The translations under genes and the position numbers were made by a program. Below the pieces are notes generated by a model. That model made no database searches. It worked only from the letters and a program-made list of their open reading frames with translations, and was not told the origin of the DNA. Source: Flexilinea flocculi (GTDB lineage: Bacteria > Chloroflexota > Anaerolineae > Anaerolineales > Anaerolineaceae). Taken from it: a stretch of 64,000 bases of DNA. Positions 17,033-26,308 of the stretch are shown piece after piece. The DNA is taken from NCBI RefSeq assembly GCF_001192795.1, contig NZ_DF968181.1:648342-712341 (forward strand), read 5' to 3'. Positions within the stretch are counted from its first letter, which is position 1; each line of letters opens with the position of its first letter.

Positions 17033-18799
17033 TCAATCCTCTTTTTGTAGTATCAGATTCGTAATGCAATGGTCATGTACGTTGATCAGTCCGAAATCAG
17101 TTAAACCCAATTCCGGTACTGTCGGCAGAGAAATGAAAGATAGTGTCATAAAAGGAGCTGCCATCGTAATGCCCAAACGATAAGCTGCTTCATTTAACTG
17201 ATTCATGCGTTCCATCACTTCTCGCGCTGGAAGGATAGACATCAGGCCTGCAAGCGGCAAAGGCAATGCGTTGACAATTTGACCATCACAGACAGCAGCA
17301 AAACCGCCTTTCATGTCACGCAGTGTTTTTGCAGCAAACAGCATATCCTGATCGTTACAGCCAACGATGACAATGTTGTGATGATCATGAGAGACCGATG
17401 AGGCAAGGGCGCCCTTTTTTAGTCCGAATCCCCTAACCAATGCGGTTGAAACGTGTCCATTCTTTCCATACCGTTCAATGACTGATAGTTTTAGAATATC
17501 CCGACCAGGATCAGCTTCGATCTGCTCATTGTGTATAGGCATCCATTCGTGATCTTCCCGATTAATGATCTGATCCGGAATGAGCGTAATAATTCGACAA
17601 AGGGCACGTTTCCCGGATGCAGGTATTTGAAAGTTTTCTGCGGAAAGCGAAGCGGAAAGTTTCACCGTATCAAATAAGTCGGCAGGGTATGGTTTTATAG
17701 GAGCCGGAAAGGCAATTCCATTTTCTGCAACCAATTGTCCGCCTTTAAACACCCGTGCCGGTTTAATGGATCGAATATCTTCAAGCAAGACAATGTCGGC
17801 GTAACGGCCTGGTGTGAGCGATCCCAACATCGCCTCAACATGAAAATGTTTTGCCGCGTTAATCGTTGCCATCTTTATTGCCTCGACCGGATCCAGCCCT
17901 ATATCGATGGATTTCTGAATGTTATAGCTGATGTGACCTTCCTGAACAATATCATTGACATGTTTATCATCGGTACAGAACATCAGATTTTCAGTGGGCA
18001 AACCGTTTTCAATGACACCTCTCATCAATCGTTCGGTATTCCGTTCGCTGCTTCCTTCACGTATCAGGGCGCAAATTCCTACCCGCAGCCTGTCCCTTAA
18101 TTCTTCAAAAGTGACACATTCGTGATCATCAGCCAGATGACCTGCTGCATAGATGTTTAATTCGGCAGGAGATAATCCGATTGCATGTCCGTTGCAAATA
18201 CGGCGGGATTCCAGTGTGGCCAGGATTTTTTCAAGATATTCCTCACGCATTCCGAGCACTTTTGATGGATCTAATTCACCCAGACTGAGCGTTTCATCCA
18301 ATTTCAACAGTGTTTTGACTTCCTCAACTCCCAGGACAGCTCCGGCTGTTTCAAGTCCCGGGGCTGTTGGAACGCGGGATGGTACTTCCAGATAAATCCG
18401 AAATGGCAGCTTATCTGAATCTTTAATGAGAGCCAGCAGCCCATCGATTCCGGCAACGTTCGCGATTTCCATTGCATCCACAAAAAGCGTTGTGGTTCCC
18501 CATGGAACGATGACTTCCGAAAGCGCTTCCGGAGTCAATAAGGTCGTTTCGATATGGATATGTGTATCGATAAATCCTGGAATGGCGAATTGATTTTCCC
18601 CGTCTATACGTTTTTTTGCCGGATGATTCTGCTGAGGGTTAATGGCAATTATGCGGCCATGATAAATTGCCAGGGAGGCAGGGCGTATTTCATTGGTGTA
18701 GACATCCACCAAACGGATGTTTTCAAGAATAAGATCGGCTTCCTGCATTCCGCTTGCCGCCTCTAATTCTCTTTTGAATTCAGATAGATCATATTGCAT
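17033..18799 (-). CDS. ade: Adenine deaminase
   Basis: Amidohydrolase converting adenine to hypoxanthine, 588 residues as expected. Metal site: H80 and H82 (DTHIHIE), NGHA, ADDHE and FCTDDKH. The C-terminal domain specific to adenine deaminases is present (SHDHHNIVIVG, MILPARE-like MSILPAREVMERM). It is the first gene of the minus-strand purine operon, with xdhA 3 bases downstream. The ATG at 18799 has only a weak purine-rich site upstream. No purine riboswitch is recognisable in the leader. The assignment is firm because this family is distinct from other deaminases. Confidence 0.93.
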   Translation of the reverse strand: MQYDLSEFKRELEAASGMQEADLILENIRLVDVYTNEIRPASLAIYHGRIIAINPQQNHPAKKRIDGENQFAIPGFIDTHIHIETTLLTPEALSEVIVPWGTTTLFVDAMEIANVAGIDGLLALIKDSDKLPFRIYLEVPSRVPTAPGLETAGAVLGVEEVKTLLKLDETLSLGELDPSKVLGMREEYLEKILATLESRRICNGHAIGLSPAELNIYAAGHLADDHECVTFEELRDRLRVGICALIREGSSERNTERLMRGVIENGLPTENLMFCTDDKHVNDIVQEGHISYNIQKSIDIGLDPVEAIKMATINAAKHFHVEAMLGSLTPGRYADIVLLEDIRSIKPARVFKGGQLVAENGIAFPAPIKPYPADLFDTVKLSASLSAENFQIPASGKRALCRIITLIPDQIINREDHEWMPIHNEQIEADPGRDILKLSVIERYGKNGHVSTALVRGFGLKKGALASSVSHDHHNIVIVGCNDQDMLFAAKTLRDMKGGFAAVCDGQIVNALPLPLAGLMSILPAREVMERMNQLNEAAYRLGITMAAPFMTLSFISLPTVPELGLTDFGLINVHDHCITNLILQKED

Positions 18800-19039
18800 C
18801 GCGGGTCTCTTTTTTTAAATTAGGATACCTGTTCTGGTTTGAAAAAAGGCATTAAGGAGTAAATTTATTAAAATAAAGCAGTACGGCGTGGATAAGTTTC
18901 TTCAAGAAAATTATACACTACCTAAAGAATAATCTTTTATAACGATTCAAAATCAGTATTTCGATTTTTGGAAAATCGGAGAAACGAATAAAAATTCTCA
19001 GAAATTATTGAAGGCTTTTACCTTAATGAATGATGATCT

Positions 19040-19275
19040 ACATGAAATGATTTGAAAACAAGTCGAATGGAATGGATGAAACCTGTCATTGTTATTACCC
19101 TGTAGTGGGTGAAACAATCTTTTACCACATGAAGAAAGATTGCTTAGTCGGGTTTATGTCCTTCTCGCAATTGCAGATCAATCCATCAATCATTCATCAT
19201 AAAAATGTAAGACGCAAAGCGTAAATACAACATAACAACAATTATTCCTTTCCATATTTCGAATCACTGATTATT
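19040..19275. repeat. Composite repeat: degenerate family 2 palindrome nested in family 1 (copy d)
   Basis: Begins with ATGATTTGAAAACAAGTCGA and GAATGGATGAAACCTGTC, then a decayed family 2 palindrome (about 19108-19182; AAAGATTGCTTAGTCGGG, CTTCTCGCAATTGCAGAT). A family 1 right half follows (GACGCAAAGCGTAAAT, CATAACAACAATT, CCTTTCCATATTTCGAATCACTGA). The same order recurs at 26045-26278. No promoter or ORF is convincing in the 554-bp gap between ade and the AraC gene. Confidence 0.6.
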
Positions 19276-19298
19276 GAAAGGAACTGTTTCTTAATAAC

Positions 19299-19333
19299 AA
19301 AAAGTTTTACATTTCAGAATGTAAAACTTTTTT
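19299..19333 (-). terminator. Intrinsic terminator after the AraC-family gene
   Basis: Perfect 15-bp stem AAAAAGTTTTACATT (19299-19313) with 19319-region partner through 19333 and a 4-base loop TCAG, T-rich on both strands. It is 20 bases from the stop of the regulator. Confidence 0.8.
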
Positions 19334-19353
19334 GTTGGCTGTCAGGATCCTTT

Positions 19354-20214
19354 TTACTTTTTTTGAATTGGGAGCCATACTTCACTTTTATACAGTGGAG
19401 AATTGATATCACCTTCCGGATAAACTTCGATATCTGGTCCATTGGAATATTCATATCCTGATGTTGGCAGCCATTCAGTCAGAATTCTTTTTTCCAATTC
19501 CTGGATCGCATCCGGCATTGCTCCGATACATTCAAAGATTGCCCATAGGGACTCAGGAACCATATAAGAGCAGAATTCATCCGGAATTTCTTTGGCGGTA
19601 GCTGCGGCAATATAATAATCGAATTCTTTTCCATCATTTTCCATCGCACAGACGCCTAAAATCCCTGAGGGTTCGGAATTCATGATGGCGCAAAGTTTCT
19701 CAGACAGACCCGATTGCATGAATTGATTCCAAAATTGCGGAATCTCTGTAAAATTTTCTTCAACGTTCACCGGCAGGCGTTTTTTGATTCCTGCAATTTT
19801 GAAAGCAGCTTTTTTTTCAATACGATAATTCATTTCTGATCCTCCAGTAACAGATAATTGAAATCGAATACGTGGATATGCTTTCAGATTCACACCTTCA
19901 GCCCGAGCATTGGAAGGTGCAATTCCATGGACATTCTGAAATGCTCGATTGAATGCAGTAGGGCTCTCGTATCCAAATTTGAGAGCTGTATCGATTACTT
20001 TCATGTCTGTATGCTGCAGATCAAATGCTGCTTCGGTCATTTTCCTTCTGCGCACATATTCGGATAACGGAATCCCGGCGATGTAGGAGAATATACGTTG
20101 AAAATGAAATTCCGAACAACAGGCGATCTGTGCTGCATGACGATAATCAATTACACCTGTCAGGTTTTCTTCAAGATATGAGACTGCACTATTCAACCTG
20201 TCAAGCCAATCCAT
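19354..20214 (-). CDS. AraC-family regulator with GyrI-like effector-binding domain
   Basis: 286 residues. The N-terminal ~105 residues form the two-HTH AraC DNA-binding domain (IACCSEFHFQRIF as first recognition helix; FGYESPTAFNRAFQNVHGIAPS as the second and family signature). Residues ~127-286 form a GyrI-like/AraC effector-binding domain (YRIEKKAAFKIAGI..., ending EVWLPIQKK), as in SbmC and Rob C-terminal domains. AGGAG lies about 9 bases before the ATG. Such proteins usually sense hydrophobic or drug-like small molecules. It lies next to the tRNA-Gly and not obviously with a target operon. Confidence 0.9.
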   Translation of the reverse strand: MDWLDRLNSAVSYLEENLTGVIDYRHAAQIACCSEFHFQRIFSYIAGIPLSEYVRRRKMTEAAFDLQHTDMKVIDTALKFGYESPTAFNRAFQNVHGIAPSNARAEGVNLKAYPRIRFQLSVTGGSEMNYRIEKKAAFKIAGIKKRLPVNVEENFTEIPQFWNQFMQSGLSEKLCAIMNSEPSGILGVCAMENDGKEFDYYIAAATAKEIPDEFCSYMVPESLWAIFECIGAMPDAIQELEKRILTEWLPTSGYEYSNGPDIEVYPEGDINSPLYKSEVWLPIQKK

Positions 20215-20314
20215 CGTTTCGCTCCTGATTTCAAGATTTTAGCAGGATCAATTCTTTTTATCCTCGCAATTTTTGCACAAAACGGCGAGATTGATATTCC
20301 TTGAGGAGTATAAA

Positions 20315-20340
20315 AAAAACAGCCCATCAGGACTGTTTTT
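20315..20340 (-). terminator. Terminator of tRNA-Gly
   Basis: On the minus strand AAAAACAGTCC pairs with GGGCTGTTTTT (one mismatch) around TGAT, followed by further T residues. It begins two bases after the tRNA 3' end. Confidence 0.75.
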
Positions 20341-20341
20341 G

Positions 20342-20412
20342 AGCGGGCAACGAGATTCGAACTCGTGTATGTAGCTTGGAAGGCTACCGTTCTGCCACTG
20401 AACAATGCCCGC
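20342..20412 (-). tRNA. tRNA-Gly (anticodon TCC)
   Basis: The minus strand folds as a cloverleaf: acceptor GCGGGCA (20412-20406) with TGCCCGC (20349-20343), D-arm with CAGTGGCAGAACGG, anticodon loop CTTCCAA giving TCC, and T-arm loop TTCGAAT. Discriminator base T (A on plus) and no encoded CCA. 71 nt. Confidence 0.93.
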
Positions 20413-20559
20413 GATTTGCTGTTCCTTAATTGACCGAACCTTGAACTTTCTTTTTTTCTTCGGCCAATTTCGTTGAACGGCTATTATTTTATCACAACAT
20501 TTAAATTTATTGCAATAGATTGAAGTAATTCTTCAAAAAAGTTGGTCAAAACTTCCTGG

Positions 20560-22032
20560 TCAGTTAATTTTACGAATAGCGTCGTCCAATTCTGAAAAAT
20601 CGACATCCAAAAGTCTTGGCTGATCCAGATGCAGGGCATTTACTTTCCCGTTGCTGCCGATTAAAAATGTTACCAATCCTTTTGGAATATATGGATCACG
20701 CCATGTGATCCTGAAGGTATCGTAATGCCAGTGTTCCAGATCAGCTGTAAAAGCAGGCGTGTGTGAAAAGCGCAACACCAGGTTGTTGTTTTCTTGCTTT
20801 ACAGAGAGCTCTCCATAAGCGCTGTCCTGATAGATTCCTGTATATTGATTCAGAGCAAGGGATGGATTGGTGTTCGGAATTTTTTCAGGTACAGACAGTT
20901 GTTTATTGGATTCCGGATCTTTTTTCCATGCTTCAACCCAGTCAACTGGTTCGAATCCTGCAAGCATATCCAGTGCTGTGTAAAGCGTGCTGTAATACGT
21001 TCTCCGATCTTCACTGTTGGTCAGAACAACCACGCCGCTGTTTATTTCAGGCAGCATCTCCATGCGTCCGCGCATACCGTCCACGCCTCCGGAATGCCCG
21101 ACACTTTTCATTCCGCAATAATCCTGTACTCGCCAACCTAATCCAAACGTTGGAAATGTTGACCGCATTCGTGGATGAATGATGGTTTCTTCCTGAGATT
21201 GGGTGTATAACATATGTGGCTTGTGAATAAAGTCTATCGATTCCGGAGATAAAATGCTACGGTTTTCAAATGAACCGTGGTTGAGGAACATCAGCAGATA
21301 TTGCGCAAGATCGTGCGAGGTGGAGTGAACCGACGCAGCCGGTCCGACGTTGTCATGATCCCGATATGGGATGATCGATAATTTGCCATCAATCATCGCA
21401 TGTGGTGTAGCAATGTTTCCGATGCCGGATAATCGCAAAGAGGCAATATTTGGAAAGGTTCGCAACATATGTAAAGGAGAAAAAATATTCTGGGTTACAA
21501 AATCATCCCAGGTTTGTCCGGTTATTGCCTGAATGATAAGACCGGCTGCCAGAAAACACACATTCTGATACGCCTGATTGCTTCGGAAGCTACTGACTGG
21601 ACGAAGAAATCGCAGCTTTCGGATGATCTCTGTTCTTGAATAATCGGAACCATACCAGATTGTTCCTGCGCTTTCACTTCTTAAACCACAGTTATGGATC
21701 AGCAGATCAAGTACGCGGATTTCTTTCGATGCAAAATCATCGTATAGTCGAAATTCAGGAAGATATTTACTCACAGGGTCTTCCCAATCAAACGCTTTTT
21801 GCTCGTGTAATATTGCCAGTGATGCTGAAACGGTCGATTTCGACATCGATGCGATTGCATAGGATGTCTGATCATCCACAGATTCGTTTTTCCCAAGTGT
21901 ACGGGTACCGAATCCTTCTGAAAAAATAATCTCTCCGTTTTGAATAACGGAGACAGAAACGGCTGGAGTTGAAAACATCTGCATTGCATGGAAAATCGTT
22001 TGTCGTAATTTGTTTGCATAAAAGACGTTCAT
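20560..22032 (-). CDS. Serine hydrolase of the beta-lactamase/class C PBP superfamily
   Basis: 490 residues. The catalytic domain covers ~1-370 with SxxK at S62-K65 (IASMSKST), the Y-x-N/S-type motif near SNQAYQNVCF and the HSGG box (VGHSGGVDGM) replacing KTG, as in Pfam Beta-lactamase (PF00144) hydrolases. The C-terminal ~100 residues form a beta-rich domain (LNQYTGIYQDSAYGELSV) of the DUF3471 kind. No signal peptide is seen, so it is probably cytoplasmic. It could be an esterase, a D-aminopeptidase-like enzyme or a peptide hydrolase; the sequence does not distinguish. GGAGG precedes the ATG by about 11 bases. Confidence 0.85.
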   Translation of the reverse strand: MNVFYANKLRQTIFHAMQMFSTPAVSVSVIQNGEIIFSEGFGTRTLGKNESVDDQTSYAIASMSKSTVSASLAILHEQKAFDWEDPVSKYLPEFRLYDDFASKEIRVLDLLIHNCGLRSESAGTIWYGSDYSRTEIIRKLRFLRPVSSFRSNQAYQNVCFLAAGLIIQAITGQTWDDFVTQNIFSPLHMLRTFPNIASLRLSGIGNIATPHAMIDGKLSIIPYRDHDNVGPAASVHSTSHDLAQYLLMFLNHGSFENRSILSPESIDFIHKPHMLYTQSQEETIIHPRMRSTFPTFGLGWRVQDYCGMKSVGHSGGVDGMRGRMEMLPEINSGVVVLTNSEDRRTYYSTLYTALDMLAGFEPVDWVEAWKKDPESNKQLSVPEKIPNTNPSLALNQYTGIYQDSAYGELSVKQENNNLVLRFSHTPAFTADLEHWHYDTFRITWRDPYIPKGLVTFLIGSNGKVNALHLDQPRLLDVDFSELDDAIRKIN

Positions 22033-22054
22033 CTCGGTGAAATCCTCCGGTGTG

Positions 22055-22140
22055 TCCGAATTTCGAAATTAAAATTTACTATCTGATAGAATGAAAAACA
22101 TCACAACAATAAAGAATCCTACCCAAATTTCGAATTACTG
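22055..22140. repeat. Partial family 1 element (copy e)
   Basis: Left-arm trace CCGAATTTCGAAATTA, then CATCACAACAATAAAGAATCC and right arm CCCAAATTTCGAATTACTG. Only half of the inner hairpin is left. It lies in the divergent gap between the serine hydrolase and rsmG genes. Confidence 0.5.
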
Positions 22141-22170
22141 TGGATTCATAGAAAAATCCTCGTTTTTCAG

Positions 22171-22176
22171 TATAAT
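22171..22176 (+). promoter_or_regulatory. -10 element of rsmG, implying a leaderless transcript
   Basis: A consensus TATAAT ends 7 bases before the rsmG ATG (22184), where transcription should begin. No SD-like sequence lies between. The -35 region is weak (TTCATA-like at 22145-22150). Confidence 0.5.
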
Positions 22177-22183
22177 TTGATTC

Positions 22184-22897
22184 ATGGAAATTTGGGTGAA
22201 ATATGCTCTTGAATATCTCAATATTTCTCTTTCGGTGTATCAGCAGGAACAGTTTGCCGTTTATGAACAATTGCTGCTGGAATGGAATGAGAAATTTAAT
22301 CTGACCGCAGTACGCGATATCGGAGGTATTCGAATTAAACACTTTCTCGATTCGTTGACCTGCACAAAGGCGTTGGGTGATTTGAATGGAAAAAATCTGG
22401 CGGATATTGGCACCGGCGCAGGTTTTCCGGGAATCCCTCTTAAAATTCTTTTCCCTGAAATGAATCTGTTATTGGCGGATGCGACAGGGAAAAAAGTGAA
22501 CTTCTGTCAGCATGTGATCCAAACATTAGGATTAAAAAATTCTCGGGCAATTCAAGCCCGTGCTGAGGAAATGGGTTTATCCAAAGAGCATCGGGAACGC
22601 TATGATGTGGTTGCGGCGCGTGCGGTGGCGAGATTGCCGATTCTGTGCGAATATCTTCTTCCTTTGGTCAAGATTGGAGGTGTAATGATTGCCCAAAAAG
22701 GGGAAACAGCTGCGGATGAGCTGGCACAATCCAAGAAAGCCATTCAAATACTCGGAGGAAAAAATCAGAGCATTCTTTCCGTTTCAATGCCATTCTTTGA
22801 GGATCGCCGGTACTTGGTTCTCATCCAAAAAGCCTCCGCTACACCATTTAATTACCCTCGAAGGACGGGGCTGCCATCGCAAAAACCAATTCTTTGA
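22184..22897 (+). CDS. rsmG: 16S rRNA (guanine-N7)-methyltransferase RsmG
   Basis: SAM-dependent methyltransferase that modifies G527 (E. coli numbering) of 16S rRNA, 237 residues. Family landmarks: LLEWNEKFNLTAV (32-43), IKHFLDSL, the SAM loop DIGTGAGFPGIP (74-85), and VAARAVARLPIL. The start is clear from the family N-terminus. It has no SD, and the -10 box lies only 7 bases upstream, suggesting leaderless translation. The gene stands alone here, divergent from the serine hydrolase and convergent with recF, not next to parA/parB as in many bacteria. Confidence 0.95.
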   Translation: MEIWVKYALEYLNISLSVYQQEQFAVYEQLLLEWNEKFNLTAVRDIGGIRIKHFLDSLTCTKALGDLNGKNLADIGTGAGFPGIPLKILFPEMNLLLADATGKKVNFCQHVIQTLGLKNSRAIQARAEEMGLSKEHRERYDVVAARAVARLPILCEYLLPLVKIGGVMIAQKGETAADELAQSKKAIQILGGKNQSILSVSMPFFEDRRYLVLIQKASATPFNYPRRTGLPSQKPIL

Positions 22898-23018
22898 ATA
22901 AATATCAAGACGGTTCGTTAATCAGCAATCTGGAATACGAAAAGACTTCAATCCATATTGAGGATTGCTACCCTTTAATGATCTATTTTGCAGGACGCCT
23001 CTCGGCTTTTCCTAAAGA

Positions 23019-24221
23019 TTATTTTTGGATCGTTCCACCGGTGACATTCCAAACGACATGTTTTTGAATAAATGACTCTGTAAAATGGCTGAGATCCGAT
23101 GTCGTCAGTATTCCTTGATTGCAAGTATTCAGCCACTCTTGTAAATCATTTCTGCGTTGATGATCCAATTCTGCCAGAGTCTCATCCAGCAGCAACAGTG
23201 GATACACACCGGTTTTTGTTTGCATCCAATTGATTTCCGCCAATTTTAGGGATATCAGGGCTGTACGTATTTGGCCGCGAGATCCGTAAGTACCTAAATC
23301 AATTTCGTTTCCGTTGATGCGAAAATCATCGCGATGCGGTCCGATGGTTGACAGTCCTCTTTCAATTTCCTTGTTACGAATAGAATTCAGACGATGATGA
23401 AATCCTTTTTCAATCTCGTCTGTGGAAAAACTCGATCGATCTGGGCAATTCGACATGACATATTTGGAAGGTTCATTTCCTGTTGAGTCCTTTGCCGGAT
23501 CGTATGAAGGTTGATAATTGAGGCATAATTTTTCCTGGTTTGCAGTCAGTCTCAAATGGGCTTCCTGAGCGAATTCTTCCAACTTCAGCAGTGCATGAAT
23601 TCTGTGATAAATGATGAACGATGCTCTTTTTGCCATCAGATCATCCCAATAATCTAATTGCTGCGGATCAGCTTTTCTTTCGCTTATCAGTTTTAATAAT
23701 GCATTTCGCTGTGAAATGATCTGGTTATATTCGGTTAACGCTTGCGCATAACCGGGGATCGATTGCGAAAGAGTCAGATTCAAATACCGCCGCCTTTCCT
23801 GTGGGCTGCCTTCCAGGATGGCGGTCATTTGCGGAATCAGCAGAACAGCAGGAAATGTGCCGATAGCTTTTTGCGCGCTGGTTTTAATGCCATTCAGCAA
23901 AATTTCTTTTCGGACACGTGTGTTGAAATTAGCTGTTTCCTGAATAATTCTGATTTCGAGTTTGTGTTCAGTGTTTGATTTTTGAAATTGTGCAACGATT
24001 CTGGCAACAGCAACCGGTTCTTTCAATTCCTCAAATCGGATTAATTGGCGGTCATTTTCAGCGAGCTGAGAAGAAAATGCGGCGCAATAAAATAGCGCTT
24101 CAAGAATCGTCGTTTTCCCCTGCGCATTACCGCCAGATAAAAGCAGAATTCCGCGCGGAATTTCTGTCTCCACATGATGATACGATCGAAAATTGCTGAG
24201 GGTGAGGTTGGTCAGAAACAT
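23019..24221 (-). CDS. recF: DNA replication and repair protein RecF
   Basis: SMC-like ATPase that loads RecA at gapped DNA, 400 residues. Opening LTNLTLSNFRSYHHVE is the RecF start, Walker A GGNAQGKT is at 30-37, and the late motifs SRGQ (YGSRGQIRTALISLKLAE) and LLLDETLAELD (Walker B) are present. def lies 17 bases upstream on the same strand, so the two probably share a transcript. It is not next to dnaA/dnaN here. It is somewhat longer than average because of a charged insertion near residues 250-265. Confidence 0.94.
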   Translation of the reverse strand: MFLTNLTLSNFRSYHHVETEIPRGILLLSGGNAQGKTTILEALFYCAAFSSQLAENDRQLIRFEELKEPVAVARIVAQFQKSNTEHKLEIRIIQETANFNTRVRKEILLNGIKTSAQKAIGTFPAVLLIPQMTAILEGSPQERRRYLNLTLSQSIPGYAQALTEYNQIISQRNALLKLISERKADPQQLDYWDDLMAKRASFIIYHRIHALLKLEEFAQEAHLRLTANQEKLCLNYQPSYDPAKDSTGNEPSKYVMSNCPDRSSFSTDEIEKGFHHRLNSIRNKEIERGLSTIGPHRDDFRINGNEIDLGTYGSRGQIRTALISLKLAEINWMQTKTGVYPLLLLDETLAELDHQRRNDLQEWLNTCNQGILTTSDLSHFTESFIQKHVVWNVTGGTIQK

Positions 24222-24238
24222 ACGTCCGATGAGAAAAA

Positions 24239-24787
24239 TCAGACCGTAGTCTTTGATTCATTGTTTTTATCAGATGGAGCAGCTTCCTCGTCTTCTGTTT
24301 CTTCCTGATTGATTTGTCGGACTTCTGTGGCACGATCCACGTAACAAATTCCGTCCAAGTGGTCAATTTCATGCTGGAAAATCCTTGCCAACCAGCCGCT
24401 GGCTGAAAGGTTTATCGGGCGGCCATAGATGCTGAGCGCCTTAATTCGAATGGATTTTGCTCTTTCCACTTGTCCGACCAGACCTTTGATTGAAAGGCAT
24501 CCTTCTTCGGCTATAACAGTTTCTTCTGAACGCCATACGATTTCCGGATTGATCAGCTTGTAGACTTTTTTCTCAGCGCCTTCAGTCGCTTCATCTTCAT
24601 AATTTTCAACCACAATCAGACGAATCGATTCACCGATCTGTGGCGCCGCCAGCCCAACTCCAAAACTATCGCGCATCGTCTCCAGCATATCGTTCGCCAA
24701 AATTCGAATTTCATTGTCAACTTTCGAAATTTTATGGGCTTTTCTTCGTAAAATTGGATCCCCGAGCTGGACAATATCTAAAATCAT
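24239..24787 (-). CDS. def: Peptide deformylase
   Basis: Metal-dependent removal of the N-formyl group from nascent proteins, 182 residues. All three motifs are intact: GVGLAAPQ (43-50), EGCLS (95-99, C97) and HEIDH (139-143). A charged C-terminal tail of about 25 residues extends past the usual end. AGGAG precedes the ATG by 10 bases; a three-codon mini-frame (ATG AAA TAA) overlaps that spacer. fmt, which adds the formyl group, is elsewhere in this window (44415), not in the same operon. Confidence 0.95.
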   Translation of the reverse strand: MILDIVQLGDPILRRKAHKISKVDNEIRILANDMLETMRDSFGVGLAAPQIGESIRLIVVENYEDEATEGAEKKVYKLINPEIVWRSEETVIAEEGCLSIKGLVGQVERAKSIRIKALSIYGRPINLSASGWLARIFQHEIDHLDGICYVDRATEVRQINQEETEDEEAAPSDKNNESKTTV

Positions 24788-25019
24788 TATTTCATTTCTC
24801 CTGTTACAATTGGTTTTTGATGCAAATCCAATTGAGTATATTAAAGTGTCTTTTTTTTATTTTACCTTAGCAAAGGATGGCGATCATACCGGATTCTGAT
24901 CAATGTGATCAATCGAAGTATCATAATTTCATGCTGGTGTGGAGTCGGTCATCTGTGCAAAAGCTCGATTGATGAAGGAGTCGTCTGCTGTCAGTTGCTC
25001 AAAAGTTTGAATCGCCTAT

Positions 25020-25898
25020 CTACTCAGTTTTCACTTCCGATTGGCTGGATGATTGCTTTAGAGCAGTAACAAGCTCATGAATAAAAAATTGTTGTTTGTC
25101 CGTTTCCAATTGTTTCTGGAGCCTCTCATATTCTTCCACTCGCTGCAGAATGAGCTGCTGGACTTTTTCAGGTTCTGGAACAAAATCAAAGTCGACTTCA
25201 GATTCTCCGACAACGATCACCAGCGTGCCAAAATTGAGCAATAATTGGATGATGCCTTTCTTTCGGAAACGAACACTTTGTATTTTTCCCATCATCGCGA
25301 TGTTGATGTCTTTTTTCGCGAAAGGTTTTTTATTGATGTCCTTAACACTGTCAGGTTCGATGATGTACAAATCATTGATCCAGTCAAAAAAACTATACAC
25401 AATCCACAGGAACATACAAACCATTACGATGAGACAGATCGGTACGATGCCAGGATAAGCGATAATCGGCCAGTTTTCTTCTTTGCCGGCAATCAGGAAG
25501 AACAAAAAAACCAGAAAAATCAAAACAGGTCGATAAGCAAGATTGACAAAAAAAGCCCAATGGGCACGATAGATTATTTTTTTAGGCAATTCTTCCCGCA
25601 ATTCTTTTTTCGTATCTTGGGGAGTAGATTGATGATCCGGATTGGATGCAGCAGCCGAAGTCAGGTTTGTTGGCGCTTTCCTCCATCTCAGCCATACACG
25701 AATCGCATAGATAAAGAATCCGATGATTGCAGCGCTGGCTATTGCAGGAGCTGCTGTGATTTTGTAGAACAGAATCCAGCATAGAAGCAGACAAGCAGCT
25801 AACAGGATCATTCCTTTCAGCATCTGAATGATCAGTATTCGTAAATGATTCAGGTCAGAATTCTGCATTGAATCTTTTTTCTCCTGCATTTTGGACAT
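25020..25898 (-). CDS. Membrane protein with PH-like (bacterial PH) domain
   Basis: 292 residues, not tied to a named family. Predicted membrane pairs are near 27-68 and 120-175. Between them is a polar Gln/Ser/Pro stretch. From about 178 to 245 a PH-like domain can be read (DLYIIEPDSVKDINKKPF..., FGTLVIVVGESEVDFDFV, ending in an amphipathic helix VQQLILQRVEEYERL). This layout resembles YdbS/YdbT-like membrane-flanked PH proteins. The charged C-terminal helix may form a coiled coil. AAAGGA lies upstream of the ATG. It lies 230 bp upstream of def, perhaps an independent unit. Confidence 0.7.
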   Translation of the reverse strand: MSKMQEKKDSMQNSDLNHLRILIIQMLKGMILLAACLLLCWILFYKITAAPAIASAAIIGFFIYAIRVWLRWRKAPTNLTSAAASNPDHQSTPQDTKKELREELPKKIIYRAHWAFFVNLAYRPVLIFLVFLFFLIAGKEENWPIIAYPGIVPICLIVMVCMFLWIVYSFFDWINDLYIIEPDSVKDINKKPFAKKDINIAMMGKIQSVRFRKKGIIQLLLNFGTLVIVVGESEVDFDFVPEPEKVQQLILQRVEEYERLQKQLETDKQQFFIHELVTALKQSSSQSEVKTE

Positions 25899-26044
25899 TA
25901 ATATTGTATCCTTTATAAATCTAAGTATATCTCATCTGAATCTGAACCAGCAATCCGACAGCTATTCGATATATGGGAATTCAGAAAAATGAATCATATA
26001 TGTCTAAAAATATTAAATGTTTTATCTTAATTGATGATGTTATA

Positions 26045-26278
26045 TAACTAATGATTTGATAACAATTCATATGGAATGAATGAAACCTGTTGTGGGGGCA
26101 AAGCACTCTCCTGAAAATGAGAAAAGGCAGCCATACGAAATAGATTGCTTTGTCGGGCTGACGCCCTCCTCGCAATGACAGATTAATTCATGAAACAATC
26201 CTCATATAAATCATTTACGCGAAGCGTAAAAGATCCTATTACCAAAGAATCCCTTCCATATTTCGAATGGCTGAATAA
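26045..26278. repeat. Composite repeat: family 2 palindrome nested in family 1 (second copy)
   Basis: Same module order as at 19040: ATGATTTGATAACAATTCAT, GGAATGAATGAAACCTGT, a decayed family 2 palindrome (about 26095-26185; AGATTGCTTTGTCGGG, CTCCTCGCAATGACAGAT), hairpin tip TTACGCGAAGCGTAAA (26216-26231), and right arm CCTTCCATATTTCGAATGGCTGA. The 410-bp gap between the PH protein and clpC holds nothing else convincing. Confidence 0.6.
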
Positions 26279-26308
26279 AAATCCAATTTCTTTCTATGAA
26301 AGAAGGCT

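Noticed and set aside
18800-18960. Purine riboswitch in the leader of ade
   Set aside because: The conserved three-way junction elements of purine riboswitches could not be found on the minus strand.
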